From Alloascoidea africana (Eukaryota; Ascomycota; Alloascoideomycetes; Alloascoideales; Alloascoideaceae), in NCBI GenBank assembly GCA_030581615.1, contig JAKTTT010000040.1, forward strand, positions 147,971-211,970: a stretch of 64,000 nt of DNA. The letters run 5' to 3'. Under the pieces are notes generated by a model that saw only the letters and a program-made list of their open reading frames with translations, made no database searches and was not told the origin of the DNA. Positions 19,151-30,597 of the stretch are shown one piece after another. Both the position numbers and the translations under genes were made by a program. Positions within the stretch are counted from its first letter, which is position 1; every line of letters starts with the position of its first letter.

Positions 19151-20878
19151 ATGAAATTCGCAAAGGTCTTCCAGCAGATTCTGGAAGATGAGGGCCTGCC
19201 CGAGTCCTGGACCGCTTCGGCCATCCAGTACAAGGCGCTTAAAAAGTGTATCAACAGAGTTGTGGCAGAACTTGACAGCGTCGGCCTACAGAAAAACCTG
19301 CTCAAGGAGATGATCGTGAAGGACTCGCCTGCTGGTTTGCAACTCCAGCTCCATCTCCAGGACCAGGACCAGGACCAGAATGAAAATCAAACCACGGCGA
19401 CTGTGCCCGCGGCCGTGCCCGCGGCCACCGTCGTCTACTCCTTTGATACCGTAGACTCGGGCTACCTCCCCAAGCTGACTATGAGACCAGAGGCTGACAG
19501 CAACGAGGTCCGGGGAATCTTGGAACTACTGGATCAGAACCACGAGCGGTATAGCATCGTCATAGCTCCGCCGATACATAGTCGTCTATCCGAGCTTGCC
19601 CTATCTGATGTCGATCCTAGTCAAGACTCCACTCCCCCAGACGAAGAGAGCCTGATGCCTGACTCCTCCTGCACCCTCGATGTCAGTGATAGTGACACAG
19701 ATTCCATCTCAACAGGCGCCGCATCCAGCTCCAGACATTCCATACCCGGTTCTCTCCCGCTTCCCTCCCAGTCCGCAGAACCTGAACCTGAACCTGAACC
19801 TGAAGCTATCGAGAAGATTGAAATACGGCTGAAAGCAGATACAGAATTCTTCCAAAAACTCACCTCCGAATTGGCTGCCCTCGACAAACTAAAAGTTCAA
19901 GAAGAACAAAACTTGATCCTACAGATAAACTCTATAGCCAGTGACATTGGCAAACTCTCAACCCCAGATAAAAGAAAGAATGACCTTTACGCTTGGCGTG
20001 AAATTTTTAAATTATACATTGAAGCAGACATTTTCTTTACATCAAATGAACTTCGAAGAAGTGAACGAGACGTTGAACATGCAAGAAGAAGATTACAAGA
20101 ATTCGATTCAACTGTTAAAAAACTCCCCTTGATACCAAATTTCAAATCAAAGACAAAAGGTTTAATCACCTATAATTCTTTCCTTGCTCTAAATGCTTCA
20201 TTGTTAAGAGCCCTAAGATTTCAAAAAATAAATAAATTGGCAATCGCAAAAATCTTGAAAAAATTCGATAAACAAACTTCTTTAACGTATGTGTTTCTCA
20301 AAACACATTTGCTTTTCGCTTTTCGCTTTTCGCTTTTCGCTCACACTAACATTACCATTACCAACAAAATAGTTCCCAAATCGTCTTCCCAACACTTATT
20401 GCAAAAGATCCATTTATAAGTGAATCTTTTGTACAATCTCTTTGTCAAGTTATTGGGAATCGTCTTTTAACCATTGTTCCACAATTGGATGATTATACCT
20501 GTCCAGTTTGCTTCAGTATCACCTATAAACCGATAAAACTAGACTGTGGTCATACTTTTTGTATCCGTTGTATGATCAAATTGCAAAGATCTAATGAAGA
20601 CCATTGTCCTCTTTGTAGAGAACCTGTTGTTTTGAAAGCTGATGAATGTAAGATGCCCCTTCCTCCTCCTTCTTTCCCTTTTTTTCTAATTTTTTTTTTT
20701 TGCTAACTAACAATTTATAGCAAACTTGGACACGGCGAGAATGGTTTTCCTTAAACAGTATTTCCCATTGGAGGTTAAAAAAAAACAAGCAGATAACGAA
20801 CAGGAAATTGTTAAAGAACAATATGAAGCTGTTTGGGGTCCTGGATCCATGGAAGGAGCTTCATGTATGCTCCAATAA
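19151..20878 (+). CDS. SPX-RING protein, putative phosphate-linked E3 ubiquitin ligase
   Basis: Three exons: 19151-20286, 20373-20647 and 20721-20878, with introns of 86 nt (GTATGT) and 73 nt (GTAAGA, CTAAC branch). The product is 522 residues. The N-terminus MKFAKVFQQIL...PESW...YKALKKCIN is a typical SPX start; the SPX core resumes after a 170-residue low-complexity insert, with LDKLKVQEEQNLILQI and YNSFLALNASLLRALRFQKINKLAIAKILKKFDK. The last helix carries the basic residues that bind inositol pyrophosphates. A C3HC4 RING follows at about residues 421-461 (CPVCFSITYKPIKLDCGHTF, CPLCREPVV). The layout equals fungal and plant SPX-RING ligases such as S. pombe Pqr1 and plant NLA, which act in phosphate homeostasis. 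Intron 1 contains four CTTTTCG repeats. Confidence 0.85.
20318..20341 (+). repeat. Tandem repeat in SPX-RING intron 1
   Basis: About four CGCTTTT-type units just upstream of the CTAAC branch site of the 86-nt intron. Confidence 0.85.
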
Positions 20879-21160
20879 AAAAAAAAAAAACATTGATAAA
20901 TTTCTTCATTTCTCTTTTTTTTTTTGCATTTTCTTGTATTCTCTTTATGTATGTTGTTTTCCTTATAAAGCATTTCTCTTTATATACATATTCTTATAAG
21001 TATAGCAGTAGTAGTAGTAATATAGTTGTTCTAATGAAATTTAATGCACTTGCTTGTTGTGTGTCTTGTTGCCTGCGTTCCCCCAAACTCTCCTTCAACA
21101 ACATCCTCCTGGCTTCAAATTCACCTTTCCATCTCCACAAGTTGTTCTCGCCACCCAAAA

Positions 21161-23435
21161 ATGGGCCTCGACAAACAGAAAAAATACGACCGCCAGTTAC
21201 GCCTATGGGCAACCAATGGTCAAACTTCGCTGGAACAGGCACATGTCTGTCTGATCAACGCGACACCCGCTGGTTGTGAAACCCTCAAGAATCTCATCCT
21301 TCCAGGTAAGACAATTGTGCTCAGTGTTAAGTAAATGGACTAACCCATCTCCCCCCACAAGGAATCGGCAAGTTCACCGTGATTGACAGCGCTGTGATCG
21401 ACGAGATGGATCTCTCTTCGAATTTTTTCTTAGAAGAATCAGATCTTGGTAAACCTCGAGGCGCTGTTGTTACAAAGCTTTTAAATGAATTGAATCACGA
21501 TGTCCAAAACAACTTTATCCAGGTTCCCGTATGTGCGAAATAATAGTAATAATAAGTCATAGAAACATGCTGAAATTTTACTGACTTGTTGTCTGTCGGT
21601 GAGATGTTTTTTGAGAGGGGACGGATGGAGATTAGCACTATTCAAGTTTTAAAGCATTAGAATTGGATCATCAAAATCATAGAAATGACGATGATGGTTA
21701 TGAAAATGGTGATGAGCTTGAGTTTGAATCCGGGTTTTGGACCCAATTTTCAATAGTGATTGCCTGTTCATTACCATTATCAACCGTTGATTATCTTTCC
21801 TCACGACTTTATACCCGAAATGTACCCTTACTTGTACTTGACACAGTAGGTTTTTATGGCAATTTAAGAATTGTGCAACGAGAACATACAGTTATTGAGA
21901 CTCATCCTGAAACCCTGGTGGACGTGCGATTGGATGAGGACTATTCCGATGAGTCTGTTTGGCCTGAATTGGTTGACTATGTAAGGTCTGTGGATCTTAA
22001 TACACTGGGACTTGTTGATAGAGCTCATGTCCCATATGTCGTACTTTTGATTCAGGAACGACTAAAGTTGAAACAAAAGAAACAGGAGGAAGGAGAAGAT
22101 GAGCTCATGGCTGAAGCAAGTATTAAAGAAACACGGAAAAGTCTCAAAACGACAAGAGAACTTCAAAATGAAATCAAAGACCATCTACGAATGTTGAAAA
22201 AAAATCCAGAGGAGGACAACTTTGATGAGGCAATTGCCTCGGTATGGCGAATGTTCCCCCGATCGAAAACCACCATTCCCGAACAAATCCTCGATTTGAT
22301 TCATGATCCGGCTCTTTTTAATGTCTCGAGAAACGTAAGTTCTATAACCACCACAATCAAACACGCATTTTGTGAAACTGATTCCAACATCTCTCTTTCC
22401 ACATAGTCTTCTCCATTTTGGATCCTTGTCCGTGCTTTGAAATTATACCTTGAACTCCCTGAATCTAGAGGACGTTTACCCCTTTCTGGAGTTCTACCCG
22501 ATATGAAAGCAGATACAAAGTCTTATGTTACAATTCAAACCATGTATGTACATTCACGCTAAAAGCCATTTATTGTTTTGAACAGTTTTTTTTTTCTAAC
22601 TCTTTTGTTTTTGAAAGATATCGAAACAAAGCTTTAAAAGACAAGGAATTGTTTCGAAAGATGGTTGAAAAAGTTCTTAAACAGATCGATCCTTCAAACA
22701 ACAACAACAACAACTCGGTATCGATACACAATGCTTTCCCAACAGACCTGATTGACCAATTTTGTCTAAATTCGAGATTCCTAACTGTCCAACGTGGTTC
22801 AAAGTCTAACCTGACAAAACTTTTCAGTATGATGATTTCTTGACGATAATTGATAAAAATATCTTTTCAAGCAATTTTTTGGCTAACCTTGAATTAGAAC
22901 TGGAACTCGAAGAATCCAACTCTTCTGCATACCTCTATATAGCCCTCCTTACCCTCAGCCATTTCCTAGATGATCACAGTGGCAGATCTCCAGGCTCAAT
23001 CGCAAATGATGATGATGATTATAGCACCACGCTAAATTCTCTTGTTAAGTTGGATTATTATGAACTTGAATCAACTGCAGCTGAGATTTTGGAACGTATC
23101 GGAATAGATACCGTCCCGGAAAGTTTGAAGAACTACTTGAGAGAAATGTAAGTTTTTACTTTTTTATTGGGAAGGGTTTACTTTGGTCACTGACAGATCA
23201 CGGATAAAAGAACGAGGGCAAACGGCTCACAACTCCACAATATTGCATCTTTTATGGGTGGAATCGCTGCACAGGAAGCATTAAAGGTAAGCAACATGAA
23301 ATTTCCAACAAAAGAAATTTTGGGGGATGCTAACTAACCTTTTTTGTGTAGTTTCTTACATGTCAATATGTTCCTCTCGATAACATACTGGTATTTGACG
23401 GCATAAAAAGTGAAATTAGTAAATGGAAAATATGA
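21161..23435 (+). CDS. ULA1: NEDD8-activating enzyme E1 regulatory subunit (Ula1/NAE1), frame interrupted
   Basis: Seven exons can be laid out: 21161-21305, 21362-21528, 21636-22334, 22407-22543, 22618-23147, 23211-23286 and 23352-23435. The six introns are 56-107 nt, with GTAAGx/GTATGT donors and CTAAC or CTGAC branches. The encoded protein, about 612 residues if the break below is ignored, matches the APP-BP1/NAE1 half of the NEDD8 E1: it begins [19 protein letters not shown], has the [20 protein letters not shown] block, [13 protein letters not shown], and ends [19 protein letters not shown]...[17 protein letters not shown]. With Uba3 it activates Rub1/NEDD8 for cullins. In exon 5, near 22815-22835, the frame shifts by one base with no usable splice pair; exon phases before and after agree only if one base is missing there. 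Confidence 0.85.
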
Positions 23436-23540
23436 TTGATTGTGAATGGCATGCATGTCCAAAGGTTTGTTTTTTACTATTTGAATAGAATAGGAAGTAG
23501 TAAATAAAAAACGAAACCAAACCAAAAAAAGAAAAGTGGC

Positions 23541-25641
23541 CTATAAATCAAACGATGTAATCTCCTCTCTTTTATTTTTTTTCTTTCTTTCCTGTACCAT
23601 TGTTTTCCAATCTTCCACTTCTTCATCACTATCATCAAGATCGTTCAATTTCACTTTTATCCCCTGTTTCTCCTTTGCCTCAACAATTGCATCCTTCTTT
23701 TTCTGTTTTTTAGCTCTTCTTTCTTCTCTATTTGTTTTTTTTTCCTTTTGATTCGACCATGCAACAGTATCCTTCTTCTTTTTCCGTTTCAGATTCTTGT
23801 CAGTGTTGTTGATTGATCCATCTTTCGTGGGATTCGTGGTACCTTCCATGAATTGTTCCTCCTGTCTTTTCCTCTCCTTTTCCACATCCGCATATTTGAT
23901 CTCATCAAACTAAAAAAAGTCACAATTGACGACGACGGGTTAGCAAAATCGCCCAGTATCAAACCACCAAAAAATAAATAAATAACAATGATAAAAGCAT
24001 ACTTACATTTATCTCTTCTAGAAACCCTTCTTTGGGTAACATCTCCTTTGGAATAAACCTCATCTCGGGCATTTTGGGTAATCGCACAATTCCAAACATT
24101 TTGGCCATATCTATATAATCCAAATCCTCAAGTCGAAATATCGATGTTAATACATGTTTCGAATAGTATCGGATAAAAGAAACATAACATCGAACTGCCA
24201 ATTCATGTCTGCTTCGATCCTCCAATACCCATTTTTTCGTCGCTTGTATAACAACATCATCATCATCATTTTGAAAAGTCTCTGTTTTATACTCGACCAA
24301 AGGCACTTTCCGAATTTGCATAAACCCAATATAATCCTCTTCTCTTCCCATGTTTAAAAAAACTATTGCATGGCCCTTGTTCATGCCCCGTCCTGTTCTT
24401 CCAGCTCTATGTAGAAACGTGTCTGGGTCCGTAGGCGGGTCCAGTTGAATAACAAGGTCAACATCACTAATGTCCAGACCTCGGGCTGCAACGTCTGTCG
24501 TCAATAACACGGATTTCTCAATACATGTTGTGAATTTTTCAAGTGCTTTTAATCGTGATTTTGAAGGAAGCTTCCCATGGTATGAAAAAAACTTTAGATC
24601 GTTTTGGACCTCCTTGTTAAATTCCGTCGCAAGATGTTTTAGAAGTTGATAGAAAAAAGTAACGCATATACAAGTGGGGAAAAAAACAATGGCTTTCCCA
24701 AACCGTGTGTTTTGAAGTATCGCGAGAAGTAGAGATATTTTCTCAGATGTTTTTACAGTGGAATATGAAAGAGTCAGGTTTTGAGGTATCGATTGAACTT
24801 TTAACAAATCACCACCACCATTTGTTGAACTGGAGTTGGACTCTGTGACTCGGACTAGGTAAGGATTCGTCATACCTGATTTGAACAATGAGTTTTTCGC
24901 ACTTGATATCGTCGCTGAAAATAGCCCTGTTCGTCGCTGTTTGGGTAACAGTTGAAAAATGGAATCAACCTCTTGTTGAAATCCCAAATCCAACAAACGG
25001 TCTGCTTCATCCAATATCAACATCTCGCAATTTTTCGTTTTCAGTTTCACAAATGATGTTTTTAAAAATTCCATCAACCTCCCTGGCGTACCAATGATAA
25101 CCTGTGGCTTTGAATTCCTAAAACCAGAAACATCCTCTTTTAAATCCTTTATAGACGTCAACAATTGGGTCTGTATTCCTAGTTCAGAAGGCGCAAACTC
25201 CAAAAGCTTTTTAAATACATGACTTATCTGAAAGGCAAGCTCTTTCGTAGGTGCAATCACAACGGCCAGTATCTCATCACCTCCTCCTGTACTCTTTTGT
25301 CTCTGTCTTTGTGCTTGTCTTCGTCGTGTAACAAGATCAAGAATAGGAAGCGCAAACGCTAACGTTTTACCAGAACCTGTAACTGCCTCCACAACAGGGT
25401 CCTTATGTCCACATAAAAGAGGGATCGTTGCTGCTTGAACTGGAGTCATGGACTCAAACCCTTGAGCCTGTACCGCATCAAGTCTAGATGTTTATTTGAA
25501 TGTTAGAATTTCAAATAGATATAGAGGAGCACAAACTCCCAGCTTCTTCTTGTGTTTTCCGTTTTTTTTTTCTTACATCCAATCCGATAGTTCACACTCC
25601 AAACTTTCCCAATTTCTCGTTTTTCTCTCGGTCTTAACCAT
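23541..25641 (-). CDS. SPB4: DEAD-box RNA helicase Spb4 (60S ribosome assembly)
   Basis: Three exons: 25577-25641, 24007-25483 and 23541-23909, with introns of 93 and 97 nt (both GTAAG donors with CTAAC branches). The product is 636 residues, near the 606 of S. cerevisiae Spb4. Exon 1 gives the Spb4-type start with NWESLECELSDWI. Motifs in order: Q motif FESMTPVQ (about 31-38), Walker A AVTGSGKT (55-62), DEAD (170-173), SAT (201-203) and HRAGRTGR (370-377). The lysine-rich C-terminus with FDEIKYADVEKERKRQEEQ is the Spb4 tail. Spb4 remodels late nucleolar pre-60S particles. The gene is convergent with ULA1, with only 105 bp between stops. Confidence 0.9.
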
Positions 25642-26250
25642 GACTATAACTCAGTCTACGATATTGTTGTAGCATTAGTTTTTTTTTTTTTTTCGGATAC
25701 TACTACTCTACAAAGATGGGCATTACCCGGACCATGCACTTCTTTTTTTCAGGAACTTCATCTTTATGTTACATCCATACACACAGAATTGAGCTTTTTG
25801 ATTTGTGATGGTCCACAGATATTGGAAAGGCGATGATGGAACACAGTGTGTCACTAGAAACCTAGGTCAATTTATTACAGATGTGGTCAGACCAGCCAGA
25901 AGGATAAGCGGTGGAAACCCATGGATTACTAACATCTTGGAAAGGGGAACAAGCAGAGCTTCAGCAGTCCGTCTCAAGGGGAAAAACCGAAGAACGGGAG
26001 GGACAGAGAAACTGATTTTGGATTGTAATAACAGAAAATTGTATTGTGTTCTATCCCCAGATCTCAATAGTGTTTGGATTTATCCAGTACAAGGCTAAAA
26101 TAGAACATTTAATCTCAAACACCTACCTTTATACGTTTGTGCGATGCGATTTGCATAATCGGCCATCAGATTCAAACCTTTCGAGAATCAAGAGAAGTTC
26201 TCGCTTTCTCATCTTTTTATAGGAGAAATAACTAATTCAAAATTCTAATT

Positions 26251-26274
26251 GCTATATGAGGGTTTCCATATAGC
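26251..26274. repeat. Short inverted repeat, 8-bp arms
   Basis: Arms GCTATATG and CATATAGC separated by 8 bases, perfectly complementary. Confidence 0.8.
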
Positions 26275-26382
26275 ACTATATGAAGTAAGTAGAAATTCGA
26301 ATAGATAACCTACCTGTAACGGTCCAGATCAAGCTAATTGATAATGAGAATATACAACCTCCAAATCCTCTCCAGGGCATTA

Positions 26383-26408
26383 CTCCTCTATATTGATATA
26401 TAGAGGAG
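26383..26408. repeat. Perfect inverted repeat, 11-bp arms
   Basis: Arms CTCCTCTATAT and ATATAGAGGAG separated by 4 bases. It could be a protein-binding site or transcript hairpin; no function can be assigned. Confidence 0.85.
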
Positions 26409-26754
26409 AAGATGAAAAACAGTGGGCCACCTCCAAGATCAGAAAAAGCGTCCAGCTATATAGTTGCGACCAAAGTCTGGGTCATTACCCTTACGATCTC
26501 TTCGTTTTCCCATTCGCCATGTATTCTTGTTTAAACAGAAAACAGTTCTGTAATCATATACTTAAACCATACAAGTATATTGTAACCCATCACTTGATTA
26601 GACCACGTTAGAGTATTGAAAAGTTCCAGCATTTGAAAAAGTAGATAAACTAGTATCATAATCCGGGTAACTGTGGTTTCTCAACCATCCACCAACGCAA
26701 TACTACTCAGACTGGAGGTTTATTAACCAGGAGTTGCCTATTCGTCACTAAAAC

Positions 26755-27169
26755 ATGGGAAGCAAGCCTGTCAGACTCCCACCTTTGCCAAGGTTAAAGG
26801 TCAGGAAACCAGTGATTCAACAAGAGACAAATTCTTGCCAGATTTTCCTATCCCGGCTGTTGAACTGTTGGTCAAATCAAGGTGTGAACAATGCTGGATG
26901 TGAAGAGCTGGTTCTCGGCTTGAAGACTTGTATGGAGACTCAGGTATGTGATTTCTTTTTTGGCTTGTTACTCTACTCTACTTTAGTAGAGGATTCTGGT
27001 ATATGAAATGAAACGGCAAATAAATTGATCCGTTCAAAAAAAGAAATGGTTGAGGAACTAACCATGATGGATAACACAATTGTAGAATCGGAAACCACTC
27101 CAAAAGACCAAAATCAACTATCACGCTGCTCGGTTATATTCCAAGGTCGGCGGATTTCCTCATGATTAG
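26755..27169 (+). CDS. MRP10: Mitochondrial small-subunit ribosomal protein Mrp10 (mS37), twin CX9C
   Basis: Exons 26755-26943 and 27086-27169, with a 142-nt intron (GTATGT to TTGTAG). The product is 90 residues, close to the 95 of S. cerevisiae Mrp10. The start SKPVRLPPLPRLKVRKP is family-typical. The twin CX9C motifs CQIFLSRLLNC and CEELVLGLKTC predict a CHCH fold oxidised through the Mia40 pathway. Exon 2 supplies the conserved tail ending KINYHAARLYSKV. Mrp10 is a structural protein of the mitoribosomal small subunit. Reading through the intron would give a stop soon after. Confidence 0.9.
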
Positions 27170-27483
27170 AGTAAAAGCTCCTGGAGGTTTGAAGAGTGTA
27201 GGGGCTTGTTATAGATGTGTCTTTTGGCGCTTTCCTCCAATGTCTACTACAATACAAACACTACTATTCTTTTAAATTGTAAATAATCGTTTTAATAGTG
27301 AACAAATACGTTGGAAAATACTGTTGGAATGTCGTAGCCAGTTTTGTATAGTGGTTGAGTGTTCAGAGCTGACCCAGTATGCCGTTGCGCTTGAAGTCTG
27401 AAAAATTTTGACTTTGTGGGAGCTTCACTCCTGTCCTCCCAACACTAGATTCATCACCAACATAAAGTGCAACAGCATCAGCC
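27170..27483. other. Intergenic region, MRP10 / MTF2-like gene
   Basis: 314 bp between tandem plus-strand genes; AT-rich around 27240-27300. Nothing else is recognised. Confidence 0.5.
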
Positions 27484-29028
27484 ATGATCAATTTGAAGGT
27501 CAAGGCTGTTCGAATACAAGCACCTATTCTAGTGCGAGCGGGCCTAAAACACCAAGTTGTGCAATCAAGACCATGTCGAAGGCTCCTATCCAGTTCAAAC
27601 ACTCTGAGAAGTCCAACCAAGGGGAAGACAGATGGAGAAGAGCAAAAAGAGTTAGCAATGGGAGACGCAAATGAGAGTAGGTGGAGCTTTTTACGTTCAG
27701 AAGCCCCAAAAGACAATGAAACAAAAGACGATAGGGGTGACAGTGATTTCGAAAATATACTGTCCAGGCTCTCAGAAGATAAAAAAGAGACAAAAAGCAG
27801 TAACGATACGCTCTCCCCAAATTCCGAATCTCTTTTCGCAAACGATTCAGTTGCAGATGAAGATACCAGGAGAGTAACGCGAAGAAGCAATTTCTCGTCA
27901 AGACTACCATCGTCGCATCTGAGTGCGTCTTACAAAGAAAGAGAATCGTTCTTCCAGATATTTAACGAACTCATGGCAAGAAGGGAGAAACAGAGCCAAA
28001 GTCATGCGCCAAACTCGAGAAGCGAGTTAAAAAGCACAGGCTCGGCAGAATCGAAAGGCATAAAGCCCAATCTCCAAGCCGTTTTCGAACGATCTTTTAA
28101 CGACTTTGGTGTGGACAGTAATGAGAGGCACGGCGAAGCTTTTGTAGGAACCAGAGGCCCCACTGGCAGTTCTAAAACTTCAAGTGACGACAGTGGAAAC
28201 ATTTCAGGGAGGAAAGCTGTTGGAGGATTCAACGTTTCCAGTGAAGATATAAGTGGTGTGCCGCTTTCTGTTTCACCAAGCTTTTTAGGCCATTCTTTAT
28301 CTGCTGGAATATCCAAAATTTTAAACGACAAGGACAAAAGAAGACAAATTTTGGCTTTAATTCAACCTACTTTGGACTACATGTCTGAGATTAAAACGGA
28401 TTTTGAGCTGGCAGAATACGTTAGAGAACATATTATAAGAGCTTTCAAGAGTGATAGTGGGGAGGAGGCCCCGAGCAAATCAAAGCTAAAGAAACGGAAG
28501 AAGGCCACAAAGGCAGGCGATAAAGGAGAAAATGATGATGAATTTACAAGCTTGAAATCATCCAACCCAGCTCGGCCTATTGTACGACCCAAGACGTTGC
28601 CACTCCTGTTGAATGAGGGAATGAGAATTCTTGTGCAAGACTTTGGCACTCCAAATGAAGCCCTGACGCTTTTTGAAGAGACGAGAAAGGGCAGCATCGA
28701 GCTGTATTTCAGCGGATGTACCGTTGACGTTTATAATACTGTTCTCGAAATCAAGTGGAATTACTTTAGAGACCTATTTGCGGTTGAGGGTCTTGCCTAC
28801 GAGATGGAGATCAACGGTATAGAAGGAAACCTGAAAACGCTTGAAATATTACAGGAAGTGACGAAGACGATGAGATATATCCGAACAGGGGCCTATTCCG
28901 TTCATGGCGTGCCGATCTGGTGCCCTGAAGACACCAACAAAATCCGGCTTCTCGACGAATATATAGCCCGACTGGTTAGAACACTAGGAGCACCTAACCC
29001 TCGGTTGAATAGCCGGTTCAGGCTGTAA
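27484..29028 (+). CDS. MTF2: Mitochondrial Mtf2/Nam1-like protein
   Basis: A 514-residue single-exon protein from the first ATG. The N-terminus (about residues 1-40) is basic, with Arg, Val, Leu and Ser and no acidic residues, as in a matrix targeting sequence, ending near RPCRRLLSSS. A long Ser/Asp/Glu-rich middle follows. The C-terminal 200 residues hold helical repeat-like sequence, with LYFSGCTVDVYNTVLEIKWN and INGIEGNLKTLEILQEV, which resembles the C-terminal domain of Mtf2/Nam1. That yeast protein binds Rpo41 and supports RNA processing and translation in mitochondria. The assignment is by recollection of the C-terminal pattern and needs a profile search. Confidence 0.55.
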   Translation: MINLKVKAVRIQAPILVRAGLKHQVVQSRPCRRLLSSSNTLRSPTKGKTDGEEQKELAMGDANESRWSFLRSEAPKDNETKDDRGDSDFENILSRLSEDKKETKSSNDTLSPNSESLFANDSVADEDTRRVTRRSNFSSRLPSSHLSASYKERESFFQIFNELMARREKQSQSHAPNSRSELKSTGSAESKGIKPNLQAVFERSFNDFGVDSNERHGEAFVGTRGPTGSSKTSSDDSGNISGRKAVGGFNVSSEDISGVPLSVSPSFLGHSLSAGISKILNDKDKRRQILALIQPTLDYMSEIKTDFELAEYVREHIIRAFKSDSGEEAPSKSKLKKRKKATKAGDKGENDDEFTSLKSSNPARPIVRPKTLPLLLNEGMRILVQDFGTPNEALTLFEETRKGSIELYFSGCTVDVYNTVLEIKWNYFRDLFAVEGLAYEMEINGIEGNLKTLEILQEVTKTMRYIRTGAYSVHGVPIWCPEDTNKIRLLDEYIARLVRTLGAPNPRLNSRFRL

Positions 29029-29175
29029 ATAGCATTCAGTTGTAAATAGAAATGACAAAAGACTGATGATCCACAGTATTAAGAAGGTACAGGTTTACAC
29101 CCATTGATTATCCAACTCCACACACTCTCTCGCCCACACCAGCTCCAACCACTCCACACACAAAATATTCTGAAC

Positions 29176-30259
29176 ATGACTGTAATGCCCCAAGAAGTCC
29201 CTACATTTCCAAGTAACCCCAAGTCATTGGAAGAAGAAAGCTGCCCTACGAAGAATATGCCGTCTCAGAATGGGACTAAGCAAGAAAAAGCAGTTACACT
29301 GTCCTTGGTACCAACAGGCACACTCTTGGCCGAGGCATGTGCAGAAGCCGATGGAGTTATTTCTCGCTTTCTTTCTCTCAGTCCGACAGAAGCAGACTCA
29401 GATGGAACTCCAACTTCGAATAATCTGTTAAAGAGAACTCAGGAGCAAGTCAAACACTCCATGTCCATATTTGAGGATGCTTTCAACAGGTTTAGGTAGG
29501 TTACTCATCTCGTTTTCATCAGCGCTAGCGAGACGCTTGCATACTAACCGAATTAATACACAAAGCCTCCAGGAAATTGCCATATCGTTCAATGGCGGCA
29601 AAGACTGTCTTGTAATGCTCATAATAATGCTCGCTGTTCTTCATTCGCATCCTTCTTTTAAGCACCGCCATGGCAAACGTGAAAACGGAAACTCAAATAA
29701 TGGCACCACCAATAACCCAGTTAGCATCAAGAGCGCCTACCCTAATGAGCAGCTGCTGTCAGAGAGTCTCTCAACGGTCTATGTCCATGCCCCAAACTCG
29801 TTTCCAGAGGTAGAGGCCTTTGTAAACCGGTGCATCTCCAAGTATTCCCTTGATCTGCTTCGGTTCCCAGCACCTCTAAAATCCGGGTTTGCAAAATACC
29901 TCGAACAACACCCCTCGAAAAAGGCAATAGTGGTCGGCATCAGAAGGTGCGATCCTTATGGCTCAAAGCTCGAATACTTTCAAAGAACAGACCACGGATG
30001 GCCCGATTTCATAAGGATTCACCCCGTCTTGGAATGGCACTACGATGAAATTTGGCGGTTTCTCAAGTCTACAGATGTCGAGTACTGCTCTCTTTACGAT
30101 AAGGGATATACATCTTTGGGAGGAACGAACAATACTGAAAAAAACCCAATGTTAAAAACAGAATCCCTTGATGATAATGGGAATGCAATTTATAGGCCCG
30201 CCTATAAATTGTCCACCGCTCTTAACGGAGATGACGACGAGAGGTTGGGCAGACACTGA
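29176..30259 (+). CDS. FAD1: FAD synthase (FMN adenylyltransferase)
   Basis: Exons 29176-29495 and 29566-30259, with a 70-nt intron (GTAGGT, branch ACTAACC). The product is 337 residues (306 in S. cerevisiae). The catalytic PAPS-reductase-like domain begins with the P-loop ISFNGGKDCLVML. It continues with TVYVHAPNSFPEVEAFV and VGIRRCDPYGSKLEYFQ, and then TDHGWPDFIRIHPVLEWHY, all typical of Fad1. The enzyme converts FMN and ATP to FAD in the cytosol. The start is the first ATG of the frame. The gene is 147 bp behind the MTF2-like gene on the same strand. Confidence 0.92.
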
Positions 30260-30597
30260 CAGCTCACCTATATGATCCTTTTTTGATGTTTTCTTTTAGT
30301 TTATGCACCTATATAGAGACATACCATAAGAACTATAGACTTTTTTTTTGGTTTACGGAGGCGAAAGGACAAGAGACATGTATTTGGGCAAACTTTGAAA
30401 AAGGCAGCAGCAAGAACAAAACAAAAACAAACTCAATAACAGAAAATCCGCTGGATATAGAGGTTTACCATATCTTATATTATACAAACAATAAAACCGT
30501 ACAAGAACAAGAATGTCAGTAATGATAATCAGCAAGCAAGCCAAACGAACATTAGACCAGGTGGGAACAAACAAAACTTTTGATCCATGGTTACCAT
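30260..30597. other. Convergent intergenic region, FAD1 / NUF2
   Basis: 338 bp between two 3' ends, AT-rich; nothing recognised beyond expected 3' UTRs. Confidence 0.6.

Larger units (their letters stand above)
25642..26754. other. Divergent intergenic region, SPB4 / MRP10
   Basis: 1.1 kb with a T-run (25678-25693) and two short perfect hairpins (26251-26274 and 26383-26408). A frame of 96 codons from an ATG at 25808 to 26098 shows no recognisable domain and may be chance. No tRNA-type promoter boxes were seen. Confidence 0.55.

Noticed and set aside
18276-19163. ORFs on both strands in the GC-rich promoter
   Set aside because: They are explained by low stop-codon density and tandem repeats; the flanking genes have clear starts outside.
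25808-26098. 96-codon ORF in the SPB4-MRP10 interval
   Set aside because: It has an ATG but no domain, no splice signals, and a length that can arise by chance; left as a possibility only.
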